A stretch of 64,000 nt of DNA, from positions 143,507 to 207,506 of the forward strand of contig WNNJ02002318.1 in assembly GCA_012934845.2 (NCBI GenBank). The letters are read 5' to 3'. The stretch is from Pomphorhynchus laevis. Taxonomy: Eukaryota; Acanthocephala; Palaeacanthocephala; Echinorhynchida; Pomphorhynchidae. Below the pieces are notes generated by a model. That model worked only from the letters and a program-made list of their open reading frames with translations. It was not told the origin of the DNA and did not search any database. The translations under genes and the position numbers were made by a program. Every line of letters begins with the position of its first letter. The stretch's first letter is position 1. Below are positions 49,001 to 53,829 of this stretch, one piece after another.

Positions 49001-52000
49001 TGTAATTTTTATTTTGTAAATTTTATGTAATAATATTAATGATAAAATGTAATTCGAAAGAAAAGCTTTTAACATTCTTTTGAATAGTCACAAGTTTTAA
49101 TAATTAAAATTGGATTTTGAAGCATTACTCAAGTGACTTTGACAATATTCTCATCAAGCCTTTATTTAGATGACGATATATTAACTTATATTACTGATAG
49201 AATGAGAAACGGAAATAAAACACGAAGACAATTGACTAAAAAACTTATAGAGTTAGGACTTATAGACTCTGCTAAAAATATCAAACGAGCGTGAGTTAAA
49301 ACTTTCTGATCATGATATCTACATTCTCACATCTTTTTTGTTAAATGAATATCTGCATTTACTGGATTAAAAAAGTAGTTTAAACATATTCGAACATATC
49401 GGGGATTACAATGTATTACTTATGAAATTCTTAAATTATTTATATTGTTAAATTATCTATCATCCCGATAAAAATCACTAATTCTCTCCTTGCGCATTAT
49501 CGCCAAATCAAGTTTAACTAATGAAGACTGCATTTTAGTAAACGCTACTTTTGCCGGAAGTATTCAATTCTAAATTTGATCTTGTTCCGAATTTAAGCCC
49601 AATTTCAAAGGTGTGGCATAAATACTGGCAAGTCTCAAGAGATGTTACAGTGGTCGTTTGTGCTCGTAATTTACGCGCTATAGAACAATATTAAATGGTT
49701 CATATTCTAGTATTTTTTCCATTTAGGGAAGCAAAAATACCGTCTTTAAAAGCATTTAATAGAAGCATATAATTAACATGAGTTAATTAATTATCTCATT
49801 TATTAATGAGATAATTAATTATATCATTAATCTCTGAGTTAATTTATTAAACACTGCCGCCGATTGGCGATGGGCAAAATAATTTATACAATAAATAAAT
49901 TAATCATTAATAAATTAATATTATAAATATTAACATTATAAATTAATAAATTTATAAATTAGCCATTTATTATTCGTTACCGAAATTATTCATTTTAACG
50001 ATTATTAATTTCTTTCAGAGAAAATTAATAATCGACCTTTTCATATTTTTAAAATCGATTCTTTTATATTATTTCTATGCAAAATACTAACGCGTTGTAT
50101 GATTGACCGGTTAATTAATCAATTAGTGCTTATTTTTAATAAATTCTATTTAATATAATTCAAAATTCATTGTATTCAATAATCCATAAAACGATATTAG
50201 CATATTTATATAACATATTATATTTCAACATTATAATATTATAATATTGATATATATATTATTAAATTATTTTTTATAATATTATATATTATATAGTTAT
50301 ATTGAATTATAATATGATAATATAATATTTAATTTTAAATTATTATGATATGATATATATAATTATATTGTAATAATATGGCATAATAATTAAATAAGCT
50401 AACTGAGTCTACGTATTTTATATTGCAAATTAAAAATAATGCAAAATAAAAGTTAAATAGTTAAATAATAAAAAATTAATTAATAATAAATAATTGTTAT
50501 AAGATTTTATATCAAGATGAATTATAAACTGAAATTTAAAATAAAAATCAATTTTTATGAATTGACTAATAGATAACAGACGTTGTATCAGAATATGAAT
50601 TAGAGGTCATCAGGAGGAACTGCTACGCTATCAGGTTTCGGCCCCTAACTCCTCTACCCAACATAGCAGCGGGTCCAAATACATGCTAATAATGTATTTC
50701 CTCTGATAAAACTATCTAGTATCTTATTCTAATACAAAGTATATTATTTATTATCCATCCATAAAAATTTGTCACTTAAGAGTTTAAATTTATTCTTTAT
50801 ATTATTGTGTTGATTTATATATTTTACTATTTTCTGCATGATGTTATTTTTATAGTAACCTAGTTTAAAATATGTATCTATTAAATTATTTAAATGATTT
50901 TGAAGAAAGCAAATATCATTACATATTGTTGCAATTCTTAAAATTTCATTATTTAATGTATTATATATTATATTATATGATATGCATAAATGCTCATGCA
51001 AAAATATGTTTCTTGTAAATTTATTCATTTAAAAGTAGTTTTAGTTAATGTTCAAATCTAGATATACACCTTCTTTATCATTAATATTGGTTTTGTTAAG
51101 AATAAGGCTTTCTGGATAAATGTGCTCACTAATTGAATAAAAATTATTAAAAAATTAAAAATTTAATATAAAAGTTATAATATTTTCATGTCATTCTACA
51201 ATGGATATGATTTATTGACTGTTTATTTCTATTAATAAAAGTGTCCTTTAAGTACAAAATTAATCACAAAAAATCATTCTTGTTAACTTTACTAGAATTT
51301 ATGTATATCCAATGCAGTTAAGTGTTAGATTTTTTACGTATTTGATCAATAAAAACATTTGGCATTGTAGAAAATCAAAGTATTCAAAGCGGTTGAATGA
51401 TATTTTGAAAGAAAGCATTTCTGGATCAACACTTTCAAAAGGTTAGCGAAAAGAAAACTGATTTTATCTAGACCAAAATTATCTTGACAGCTGAAACAAT
51501 TGAGAAAGCGCGTTCTATTATGCAAGTCGAAGCAAAACGGGAGCTCACCGATCGACAAGTGGTCATGCACATTCGCAAATTGGGTCTTATTGAGAGTGAA
51601 AAAGACAACAAGTATAGAATATGCGATGAGTGACTATTTTGATTTCTTTATACGTTTAACAGACGAAAGCGACTATCAGAAGTCAATCGTAAACTATCAC
51701 CGTCATCTTTAATATCAGCCAACCGTTTATCTGATTCATTTGATTTGAATGAAAATGAAAATCACGACAATACGGAACTGTCTAAATTGGAAATACATAC
51801 TAGTTTTGAAAAGAGCGATTTGGATTGCATTAACTGTAACGATTGTAGTAACGTAGTTGGCGAAGCTAACAACGATGAATCCGACAATGAATACATTGAG
51901 AGAGATGAGCGCCATATAACGCATGTAATATCGAGCAGTGAGGACGAGAATGATTTGGAAGGTAATTTAGCATTTTTGGTACAAATTGTGATAATGTTAC

Positions 52001-53829
52001 TCAATTTTAGATCTGCCTTACTTTAAATCATTTGATGAGGCGATTGCGAACGGTATGGGTTTACAGTTAAAAGCTTTATAAACTATTTAAAAACGTAATT
52101 TAATTTATGTAATTTAATTAACTGTAGCTATGAAGGTTAGGATCATTTATTAAATCAAATTTTCACTCATCACAAACGAGCTTCTTCAGGACACAAAATT
52201 TCTAAAATCCGAAAAGCAAATCAAAAAGTTCAACACACTAAATGAAATGACAGCGGTTAAATAAAACATTAAAATATTCTGTATGTAAGAAACAACAAAT
52301 GATCACGTCATAAATATAAAACAATAAACCAAAATAGGAGTAAAAGATAAAAATTAAACAATTTGAACAATTATCAATTAGAACGAGAACCTAAAATAAA
52401 TTAAACATTAAAATCAAAACTAACAAGATGTAAATTAGAATATCAACATTAAAATATATTTTAATTGATTTGAATTAGAACATCAACATTAAAAATTAGA
52501 ATGATTGCAAATCATACTACGGTAACTTCAAGTGTGTGCTCTTTTTTATTACCTTGAAGACATTGTTATGTCTTCAAGGTAATAAAAAGAAGACATAATG
52601 TCTTCAAGAAGACATTGTTATGTCTTCTTCTTAATTTGATGTAGTTTACATTTTACTAATTTTATGTAAGCTAAATATTTGCATATTAATCAAACTTAAA
52701 ACACTTAATACATTTTTATACTTTAATTTCATAAATATATAAAATATTGACCATTAAAATTTCGTTTTTTTTTGCAAATATGATTATCACAATTCATAAT
52801 ATGAGTTCCGGTTGTATATCATCTATGCTTTATTTGATGATATTTAATTGATTAATATAATATAAATTCGGTTCAATTAAGTATATAAGCTTAATTAATA
52901 AGACACAATTATTGATTAATTAAAAATATAAACGTAAAATCAAAATAGCATTACATAAATAATTTAATGTACAATATTTTGCATTGATATCAGGAAATAT
53001 AATATTAAGTAAGGTAGTATTGTAATTCCTATTTTGTCTAAATATTGTCTAATACTTAAACAAATATCATCAGAGATATTCTAGTAATAAACTCGAACAA
53101 ACATAAAATAATGTATTTAATCCAACTGTAGGATCTAGGAATTGAAACTCATTCTTACAAATGCAGCAATTAACGCAATTCCATTCTTACAATAAAACAT
53201 ATTCTTATTAGAGCAGCAATTACATATTGATTTTCTAAAATTAATAGCTATTTTTCAAAATTAATTTAAATTATTATTAATTTACATATTAATTAATAAA
53301 AAGATAATTTATTGATTAGCAAAATTATACCACCTGTAGTTTTACATTGTCGATATTATTTGATTTAGCTTTAGCAATAGATTTTGCTTGATAATAACCC
53401 CTATTGCAATATTATTGCAATAGGAGTCACAAAGTTAAATTTATCACAGCTTGATTCTACTTTTATTAAGCAGGTTCAATTAATCGCGATCAATTTGAAT
53501 GGATTATTTCAAATTTAAAAAAGGCCAATCATACAGGTGAATGTTTTAGATCTACCTTTTAGCACGTTAATATCATATATTTAAGGTAAATCTTTACCTG
53601 TAATTCCGGTTAGCGATCTTGAAAGCCAACTCTTATCAGATAAAAGAAATAAACAAATTCTACTGGAAATTGGACTTACTCCTCCATCGGATCAGGTAAT
53701 TCGCGTAGTTTTCTGCTTTGATGATGATATGATTCTTTCTAGCAAGGATTTTGGCGCATTAATATTGACTGCGAAACTTTCGACACCCTCATTGACAATC
53801 TATCTAAAAAGCTGCAACATTTCTTTTAA
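16115..53829 (+). CDS. timeless: Timeless, replication fork protection protein (30 coding exons)
   Basis: Nuclear partner of Tipin; keeps helicase and polymerase coupled, supports the S-phase checkpoint and sister cohesion. Exons: 16115-16229, 16288-16441, 18527-18626, 18680-18742, 18799-18911, 21096-21207, 27450-27511, 27625-27778, 31188-31298, 31345-31457, 31508-31612, 32545-32630, 32679-32757, 38984-39108, 40590-40737, 40783-40863, 40911-41014, 42791-42820, 42871-42949, 43594-43801, 46222-46379, 47479-47570, 49170-49290, 51371-51441, 51491-51611, 51663-51961, 52011-52052, 53474-53536, 53586-53695, 53743-53829. All have GT/AG borders and matching phases; sum 3306 nt (1,101 residues; the human protein is about 1,200). 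Similarity to vertebrate Timeless and fly timeout is recognised from memory throughout. The C-terminal PARP1-binding region marks it as timeout type, not the insect clock TIM. It ends just after that region. No break seen. Exon borders are inferred, not RNA-confirmed. Confidence 0.94.
16442..18526 (+). other. timeless intron 2
   Basis: A 2.1-kb intron, strongly AT-rich. It contains an antisense piece of the I-like LINE (17515-17940) and a short TAAT repeat near 17215-17235. Nothing else coding is supported. Confidence 0.75.
17515..17945 (-). mobile_element. I-like LINE ORF2 linker fragment
   Basis: Reverse-strand pieces [57 protein letters not shown] and [27 protein letters not shown] match the endonuclease-RT linker of the copies at 60223-61113 and 9676-10308. 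Only this internal block is present, in timeless intron 2, antisense to the gene. Confidence 0.85.
18527..18911 (+). CDS. timeless: timeless exons 3-5 (residues 90-182)
   Basis: Exons 18527-18626, 18680-18742 and 18799-18911 with introns of 53 and 56 bp. Protein: [12 protein letters not shown] (family: L.VNLT.PA), [17 protein letters not shown], then [15 protein letters not shown] (family: ERILLLVRNIL) and VDIHDEFVK. The open reading through 18627-18725 is intron and does not keep the phase of the next exon. Confidence 0.85.
19005..19200 (+). repeat. 33-bp minisatellite in timeless intron 5
   Basis: About five to six tandem copies of a 33-bp unit built around TTGCTTATTATCTAATAAG and ATAACTGATAATAT. 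Copies differ at few positions. The unit itself contains a TTATC...GATAA inverted pair. Confidence 0.85.
19945..19983. repeat. Perfect AT-rich palindrome
   Basis: ATATTGGATGAATATATAA is followed by its own reverse complement TTATATATTCATCCAATAT. It sits in timeless intron 5 in a TA-rich stretch. Confidence 0.8.
20000..21095. other. AT-rich part of timeless intron 5, no feature seen
   Basis: No coding segment, repeat array or RNA recognised; the 3' end shows a normal TTTTTAG acceptor before exon 6. Confidence 0.6.
21096..21207 (+). CDS. timeless: timeless exon 6 (residues 182-219)
   Basis: Protein [35 protein letters not shown] matches the family stretch HLSGLDDLLLFLASS...SLHVLEIVSLMFRDQ. 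Bounded by TTTTTAG and GTAAGT. Confidence 0.88.
21860..24170 (+). mobile_element. R2-like non-LTR retrotransposon, inside timeless intron 6
   Basis: A N-terminal zinc finger [22 protein letters not shown] (21897-21990) leads into a long RT frame (22207-23232) and continues to about 24170. RT blocks: [74 protein letters not shown] and a YLDD box near 23265. The GC content is far above its surroundings. The family of RTs with PIAVG.T.RRL and QLGVGVPGG is common in invertebrates. No endonuclease seen; closest to R2/NeSL-type LINEs, clade not certain. A few breaks. Confidence 0.8.
22207..23232 (+). pseudogene. R2-like LINE reverse transcriptase frame
   Basis: 341 codons from the linker through the RT fingers and palm. 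In order: [19 protein letters not shown] (about 60-78), [13 protein letters not shown] (about 140), ADGVRP-like [15 protein letters not shown] (about 205), [11 protein letters not shown] with the first catalytic Asp (about 270), [13 protein letters not shown] (about 320). The frame then shifts; the YLDD catalytic box lies downstream at about 23262-23273 in another frame, and C-terminal pieces run to 23920. Confidence 0.8.
24171..24739. other. Interval between two LINEs in timeless intron 6
   Basis: Mixed composition, slightly richer in GC than usual intron DNA here. No clear coding signature. It may hold the 3' end of the R2-like LINE and the 5' end of the next one. Confidence 0.35.
24794..25133 (+). 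repeat. Near-perfect 170-bp tandem duplication within the LINE
   Basis: The segment starting AGGCTTGTTCAATCAAGAG (24795) recurs at 24965, and GCATACCGACCTCTTTATG (24911) at 25081: a constant 170-bp offset. I see no difference between the two units in the body of the repeat, so the duplication is recent or recently corrected. Confidence 0.9.
25887..26317. repeat. 20-bp inverted repeat flanking part of the LINE RT
   Basis: CTCATACCGTCATAGGTAAA (25887-25906) recurs exactly in reverse complement at 26298-26317. The sequence between holds the QGDPL block. Such exact arms inside a decayed coding region suggest a recent rearrangement. Confidence 0.75.
26600..27449. other. End of timeless intron 6
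   Basis: 26677-26889 probably includes LINE C-terminal remnants on +. At 27165 stands the motif ACTCAGTTAGCTGAT, shared with PLE outer ends (see findings). The rest is AT-rich. Confidence 0.5.
27450..27778 (+). CDS. timeless: timeless exons 7-8 (residues 220-291)
   Basis: Exon 7 (27450-27511) [18 protein letters not shown] matches the family AELE.LRQ.E...K. Exon 8 (27625-27778) [18 protein letters not shown] and [17 protein letters not shown] matches GGTF.VQ..KSI...D and the basic KKPKNR stretch, possibly a nuclear localisation signal. The 113-bp intron between has an atypical length for this gene. Confidence 0.88.
28208..28500 (+). mobile_element. LINE 3' end, second copy of the family at 12230-13270
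   Basis: Shares TCTCTCTATCG.TGCGT.CCCGT, the following TTACTCC..TTCCCAATTACTC stretch and the terminal GTGGTCATGTAA...GCACGCATTTGCCACGT with 13005-13262. Only the last ~290 bp are present, as expected for 5'-truncated LINE insertions. Confidence 0.8.
28730..29832 (+). mobile_element. Penelope-like element copy, decayed
   Basis: Same family as 1-1089: an FSTL-like start near 28765, the segment around GTAGGGACATCTATATTTAGAC (28967), [11 protein letters not shown] region (29200) and thumb region (29440-29700), then a tail fragment with CACTATGTTGGGTAGAG (29812-29828) that ends abruptly. Heavily degenerate. Confidence 0.7.
29870..30860 (+). mobile_element. Penelope-like element 3' half with tail
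   Basis: RT remnants from 29900 ([12 protein letters not shown]), an open thumb region 30145-30471 ([50 protein letters not shown]), then the 3' tail with the ribozyme-like motif (30563-30637). It ends at ACTCAGTTAGCTGAT (30843), the motif seen at several other copy ends. Confidence 0.75.
30563..30637 (+). ncRNA. Degenerate permuted hammerhead-like motif in PLE tail
   Basis: ATGCTATATTGGAT, then GATGAATAGGTACC, GAAA, CCTGATTATATGTCAT, TTCCTC, CTGATGA and CCTCTAATCC in the same order as the copies at 14760 and 50598-50670 (reverse). The core boxes GAAA and CTGATGA are intact; the helix III strands and the GAGGAG strand have drifted. Confidence 0.45.
31188..31612 (+). CDS. timeless: timeless exons 9-11 (residues 292-401)
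   Basis: Exons 31188-31298, 31345-31457 and 31508-31612 with introns of 46 and 50 bp. [18 protein letters not shown] matches [33 protein letters not shown] matches [31 protein letters not shown] fits the FHF.E..L..Y.EM segment. The acceptor of exon 11 was set at AATATAG (31507) because it alone restores the phase. Confidence 0.88.
32545..32757 (+). CDS. timeless: timeless exons 12-13 (residues 401-456)
   Basis: Exon 12 (32545-32630) [25 protein letters not shown] and exon 13 (32679-32757) [26 protein letters not shown] match the family ALKAYQELL..V and [26 protein letters not shown]...PR. The 48-bp intron uses a GTAAGG donor; an earlier GTAAAG would break the phase. Confidence 0.9.
33284..33362 (+). 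repeat. ~22-bp tandem repeats at left edge of the cluster
   Basis: Four imperfect copies of ATATATATTGACCTNAT. Related sequence in inverse orientation lies at 38365-38440, and a short same-sense piece at 37378-37405. Confidence 0.7.
33632..33708 (-). ncRNA. Permuted hammerhead, family 1, unit 1 (core base changed)
   Basis: Same layout as unit 2. The CUGAUGA box reads CTGATGG here, so this copy is probably inactive. Helix I is perfect in this copy: TAGG-(A)-GTGA would pair with the TCACCCTA of the consensus strand; here that strand reads TCACTCTA. Confidence 0.65.
33994..34068 (-). ncRNA. Permuted hammerhead ribozyme, family 1, unit 2 (core intact)
   Basis: Reverse strand 5' to 3': GGCAGCC (34068-34062), GAAA (34061-34058), CGACTGATGGTAG (34057-34045), TCACCCTA (34043-34036), CTGATGA (34035-34029), GTGCTGCC (34028-34021), CTACCATCAG-C-TCGT (34018-34004), C as cleavage base (34003), TATGAGTGA (34002-33994). 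Helix II: GGCAGCC with G(U)GCTGCC. Helix III: ACGA+CTGATGGTAG with CTACCATCAG+(C)+TCGT, 14 bp. Helix I: TCACCCTA with TAtG(A)GTGA, one mismatch. All invariant hammerhead bases are present. The strand order A-B-C is not a circular permutation of the normal B-A-C. Confidence 0.75.
34354..34428 (-). ncRNA. Permuted hammerhead, family 1, unit 3 (core base changed)
   Basis: As unit 2, but the CUGAUGA box reads CTGATAA. GAAA, helices II and III and the UC site are unchanged. Confidence 0.65.
34554..34923. repeat. Rearranged and inverted pieces of family 1
   Basis: 34554-34715 repeats the AGCCTCTTTAAACTAACAAC segment and the self-complementary CGGCAGGAATTTTAATTGCTGTCG-type stretch; from 34717 the unit runs in the opposite orientation to 34923. 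The inverted part holds a fourth hammerhead copy on + (34824-34904). A further piece (35062-35130) follows after an unrelated 130-bp stretch. Confidence 0.8.
34824..34904 (+). ncRNA. Permuted hammerhead, family 1, inverted unit
   Basis: GGCAGCC, then AAAA instead of GAAA, CGACTGATGGTAG, an inserted ATTC, CACCCTA, CTGATGA (34861-34867), GTGCTGCC, AGCTACCATCAGCTCGT, C, TAGGAGTGA. Helix I is perfect except for the bulged A; the first base of the GAAA box is changed. Confidence 0.65.
35134..35227. repeat. (AT)n microsatellite
   Basis: Uninterrupted AT dinucleotides over about 94 bp, next to a partial family-1 unit. Long AT tracts form cruciforms and are typical insertion neighbours of PLE-related repeats. 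Confidence 0.95.
35290..35860 (-). mobile_element. PLE 3' part with GIY-YIG endonuclease remnant and hammerhead-like end
   Basis: Reverse strand from about 35760: [18 protein letters not shown] is the start of a PLE-type GIY-YIG endonuclease with its CxxC pair and YVG motif; the open piece 35505-35717 gives [22 protein letters not shown] and the final RKELY. About 140 bp further down lies CTGAAGA (35366-35360), a helix II (AGGCC..GGTC) and GAAA (35343-35340). Endonuclease then hammerhead is the known order at PLE 3' ends. Decayed. Confidence 0.75.
35875..35976 (-). repeat. Inverted partial unit of repeat family 2
   Basis: In reverse complement it matches the segment GTGCACTAC.ATTATACCTGC to TTTAAGGATGGTCCGC of the units at 36024 and 36387. 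Confidence 0.8.
36212..36287 (+). ncRNA. Permuted hammerhead ribozyme, family 2, unit 1
   Basis: GGCATCC (36212-36218), GAAA (36219-36222), TGGACAGTGAGTAC (36223-36236), TCATTCTA (36238-36245), CTGATGA (36246-36252), GTGTTGCT (36253-36260), GTACTCATTGGTCGT (36263-36277), C (36278), TAAAAGTGA (36279-36287). Helix III pairs over about 14 bp, helix I over 7-8 bp with a bulged G, helix II over 5-6 bp including the same bulged U as family 1. Core boxes intact. Confidence 0.72.
36574..36650 (+). ncRNA. Permuted hammerhead, family 2, unit 2 (GAAA box drifted)
   Basis: GTCAACC, then AAAG in place of GAAA, CGGCCAGTGAGTAC, TTCATTCTA, CTGATGA, GTGTTGCC, GGGTACTTATTGGTCGT, C, TAGAAGTAA. GTTGCC here pairs with the GGCAAC-type strand better than in unit 1; TAGAA pairs with TTCTA perfectly. 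The two units complement each other, as expected for independent decay of an active ancestor. Confidence 0.62.
36740..36962. repeat. Palindromic PLE ends with conventional hammerhead-like cores
   Basis: The reverse strand carries CTGACGA (36816-36810), AGTCC-CTATAAA-GGAC, GAAA (36793-36790); the + strand carries CTGACGA (36884-36890), AGTCC-TTATAA-AGGAT, GAAA (36907-36910). Both continue ...AATAAATTATAAGTGTCT.TGCCTGTTTTCTACA. Helix II is clear; ACGTTT can pair with AAGTGT as helix III before the UC of GUC. No helix I partner is seen in cis. Arms are about 100 bp around a spacer. Confidence 0.65.
37003..37079. repeat. (AT)n microsatellite, second
   Basis: About 70 bp of AT dinucleotides, 80 bp before the canonical hammerhead. 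Confidence 0.93.
37166..37210 (+). ncRNA. Canonical type I hammerhead ribozyme, minimal
   Basis: ACGGTA (37167-37172) CTGATGA (37173-37179) GCTC-CGTTA-GAGC (37180-37192) GAAA (37193-37196) CGCGT (37197-37201) A (37202, cleavage base) TACCGT (37203-37208). Helix I is 6 bp, helix II 4 bp with a 5-nt loop. Helix III is only the self-complementary ACGCGT, so it would be stable mainly in dimers, as known for hammerheads of PLEs and retrozymes. Standard strand order. It is the only normal-order, complete hammerhead I found in the window. Confidence 0.85.
37211..37400 (+). repeat. Sequence 3' of the canonical hammerhead, probably same element
   Basis: Moderate GC, no long open frame, two TGATGAGG-type motifs (about 37297 and 37342, the latter as TTCATGAGG). 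Probably the body of a hammerhead-bearing repeat present here in one copy. Confidence 0.4.
38365..38440 (-). repeat. ~22-bp repeats at right edge of the cluster, inverted
   Basis: Copies of AGGTCAATATATNTGAG type, reverse complement of the motif at 33284-33362. Confidence 0.6.
38984..39108 (+). CDS. timeless: timeless exon 14 (residues 456-498)
   Basis: [19 protein letters not shown] matches the family FLRDLVETTHLFLKML, followed by a basic tail SVRRKKSCK corresponding to the lysine/arginine-rich stretch of Timeless proteins, probably a nuclear localisation signal. TATAG acceptor, GTAAGA donor. Confidence 0.9.
39109..40589 (+). other. timeless intron 14
   Basis: 1.5 kb. Contains the palindromic PLE endonuclease remnant (39360-39900). 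After that only AT-rich DNA with repeated AAAAGTCATTTT motifs near 40470-40540. Confidence 0.7.
39360..39900. mobile_element. Head-to-head PLE C-terminal remnants with hammerhead-like end
   Basis: On + from 39530: [48 protein letters not shown]: the C-terminal half of a GIY-YIG endonuclease. The segment 39365-39480 is the reverse complement of 39560-39670, so a second copy points the other way. Downstream on +: TTGAAGA (39865-39871), GGGTC..GGCC, GAAACGTC (39890-39897), the usual PLE hammerhead-like end (first base of the box changed). Confidence 0.7.
40590..41014 (+). CDS. timeless: timeless exons 15-17 (residues 498-609)
   Basis: Exons 40590-40737, 40783-40863, 40911-41014 (introns 45 and 47 bp). 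[37 protein letters not shown] (family VVPFDAASEVPVEEQ), [18 protein letters not shown] (family CLLAGQAPQALTLLRSAR) and [20 protein letters not shown] (family EVWPEGDVFGS.D.SPEEEI). This is one of the clearest matches in the gene. Confidence 0.95.
41690..42660 (-). mobile_element. PLE tail copies, reverse strand, three partial repeats
   Basis: The segment TTATATTTNTATAACGNTAGAATTTATAATTAA occurs at about 41705, 42215 and 42575. The first copy continues into a ribozyme-like part (41749-41820) and thumb sequence to about 42000. Around 42364-42378 stands TAACTGAGTA, the reverse complement of the PLE end motif. Confidence 0.65.
41749..41820 (-). ncRNA. Permuted hammerhead-like motif in PLE tail, decayed
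   Basis: Reverse strand: CTGCTATATTGGGT, T, GAGGAATAG, GAAT, GAAA, CCTGATAACATGGCAG, ATCCTTC, CGATGA (core box mutated), CCTCTATTC. Here GAATAG pairs with CTATTC, giving a helix II that differs in sequence from the copy at 50598-50670. Confidence 0.5.
42791..42949 (+). CDS. timeless: timeless exons 18-19 (residues 609-645), incl. a 30-bp exon
   Basis: Exon 18 is only 30 bp (42791-42820), VTNDVDSCS, then a 50-bp intron and exon 19 (42871-42949) [24 protein letters not shown]. This corresponds to the acidic stretch and the V.EKEFN segment of Timeless. Phases 1/1/2 fit both neighbours. Confidence 0.8.
43594..43801 (+). CDS. timeless: timeless exon 20 (residues 645-714)
   Basis: [40 protein letters not shown] and [14 protein letters not shown] match the family VVRAYVLLLRSYQQN..TN, CIVKMLHRLAHDLKMEALLF and LSVFCLFNRLLSDP: a helical-repeat segment conserved to yeast Tof1. 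Confidence 0.95.
43802..46221 (+). other. timeless intron 20
   Basis: 2.4 kb with a RTE-like LINE 3' end (44100-44945). The part 45000-46221 is AT-rich; a ~50-bp stretch (CATTCTGGCAGACAAACAA...) occurs at 45763 and again at 45985, around several copies of TATTATACCTTAATTAGAACAT (45890-45970). Confidence 0.65.
44100..44945 (+). mobile_element. RTE-like LINE 3' part
   Basis: [19 protein letters not shown] is the YADD box region (last Asp changed to Gly), followed by [60 protein letters not shown] and [26 protein letters not shown]. This order (LYGCETW, GHVLRM, D/W-rich end) is typical for RTE/BovB-type elements. Truncated at the 5' side, few breaks. Confidence 0.8.
46222..46379 (+). CDS. timeless: timeless exon 21 (residues 715-767)
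   Basis: [20 protein letters not shown] then [20 protein letters not shown] match the family [25 protein letters not shown]...REMTEGYGS. GTAATT donor. Confidence 0.92.
46380..47478. other. timeless intron 21
   Basis: AT-rich except 46885-47110, which has a higher GC content and a reverse-strand open frame (46895-47101) without recognisable similarity; probably an old repeat copy. Confidence 0.5.
47479..47570 (+). CDS. timeless: timeless exon 22 (residues 767-798): Myb-like start
   Basis: [20 protein letters not shown] matches the family TWSPEEEAHLRELYL, the opening helix of a Myb/SANT-like unit in the C-terminal half. GTCAGT donor. Confidence 0.9.
47571..49169. other. timeless intron 22, AT-rich, no feature seen
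   Basis: 1.6 kb of A/T-dominated sequence. The open frame at 48057-48251 is composition-driven. No known repeat recognised. Confidence 0.6.
49170..49290 (+). CDS. timeless: timeless exon 23 (residues 798-838)
   Basis: [20 protein letters not shown] and [19 protein letters not shown] match the family DVVEAILAHLNTVPRTRKQI and HHLVQMGLADSVKDFQRK. GTGAGT donor. Confidence 0.93.
50397..51160 (-). mobile_element. Penelope-like element 3' part, reverse strand
   Basis: Thumb region in one open piece (50744-51028): [56 protein letters not shown]. Upstream the [11 protein letters not shown] segment (51070-51120). Then a complete 3' tail including the ribozyme-like part, ending with ACTCAGTTAGCTT (reverse of 50397-50411). 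It is the best tail copy in the window. Confidence 0.8.
50598..50670 (-). ncRNA. Permuted hammerhead ribozyme-like motif (order C-A-B), best PLE tail copy
   Basis: Reverse strand: CTGCTATGTTGGGT, A (cleavage base), GAGGAG, TTAGGGG-CC, GAAA, CCTGATAGCGTAGCAG, TTCCTC, CTGATGA, CCTCTAATTC. Helix I GAGGAG/TTCCTC; helix III outer part CTGCTA/TAGCAG with inner GGGT/ACCT-type pairs; helix II TTAGGGG/CCTCTAA (7 bp, one G-U) but with two unpaired C next to GAAA. All core boxes intact. The unpaired CC makes activity doubtful. Confidence 0.55.
51371..52052 (+). CDS. timeless: timeless exons 24-27 (residues 838-1016)
   Basis: Exons 51371-51441, 51491-51611, 51663-51961, 52011-52052 with introns of 49, 51 and 49 bp. 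[20 protein letters not shown] and [20 protein letters not shown] then [10 protein letters not shown] match the family [27 protein letters not shown]. Exon 26 is a long acidic, low-complexity linker (about 100 residues; [32 protein letters not shown]) like the acidic linker of other Timeless proteins. Exon 27: [13 protein letters not shown]. Confidence 0.88.
52150..52200 (-). ncRNA. Hammerhead-like core of a PLE end, conventional order
   Basis: Reverse strand: CTGAAGA (52189-52183), AGCTC..GAGT as helix II with a wobble, GAAA (52164-52161). No helix I or clean UH site seen, so a degenerate remnant. Confidence 0.4.
52548..52630. repeat. Cluster of three perfect hairpins with GAAGACAT arms
   Basis: ATTACCTTGAAGACA (52548-52562) and TGTCTTCAAGGTAAT (52569-52583) form a 15-bp stem with a 6-nt loop. 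GAAGACAT (52589-52596) pairs with ATGTCTTC (52598-52605), and AAGAAGACAT (52607 on) with ATGTCTTCTT (ending 52629). Confidence 0.8.
53474..53829 (+). CDS. timeless: timeless exons 28-30 (residues 1016-1101): PARP1-binding region and stop
   Basis: Exons 53474-53536, 53586-53695, 53743-53829 with introns of 49 and 47 bp. [53 protein letters not shown] and GFWRIN match the family F..PLLWLQNCLIRAA, AVPLVPLTEENEEAMENEQF, QQLLRKLGVRPPASG and TFWRIP. In vertebrates this region binds PARP1. The stop TAA (53827-53829) comes about 23 residues after FWRI, without the long C-terminal tail of the vertebrate protein. Confidence 0.93.

Larger units (their letters stand above)
49291..51370 (+). other. timeless intron 23 with an antisense PLE
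   Basis: 2.1 kb. 50397-51160 is a PLE in reverse orientation; 49291-50396 is AT-rich without recognised features apart from short inverted repeats such as AGTTAATTAATTATCTCATTT / AATGAGATAATTAATT near 49781-49815. Confidence 0.65.
52053..53473 (+). other. timeless intron 27
   Basis: 1.4 kb. Holds a reverse-strand PLE-type hammerhead-like core (52161-52189) and a cluster of hairpins (52548-52630). The rest is AT-rich. Confidence 0.65.
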
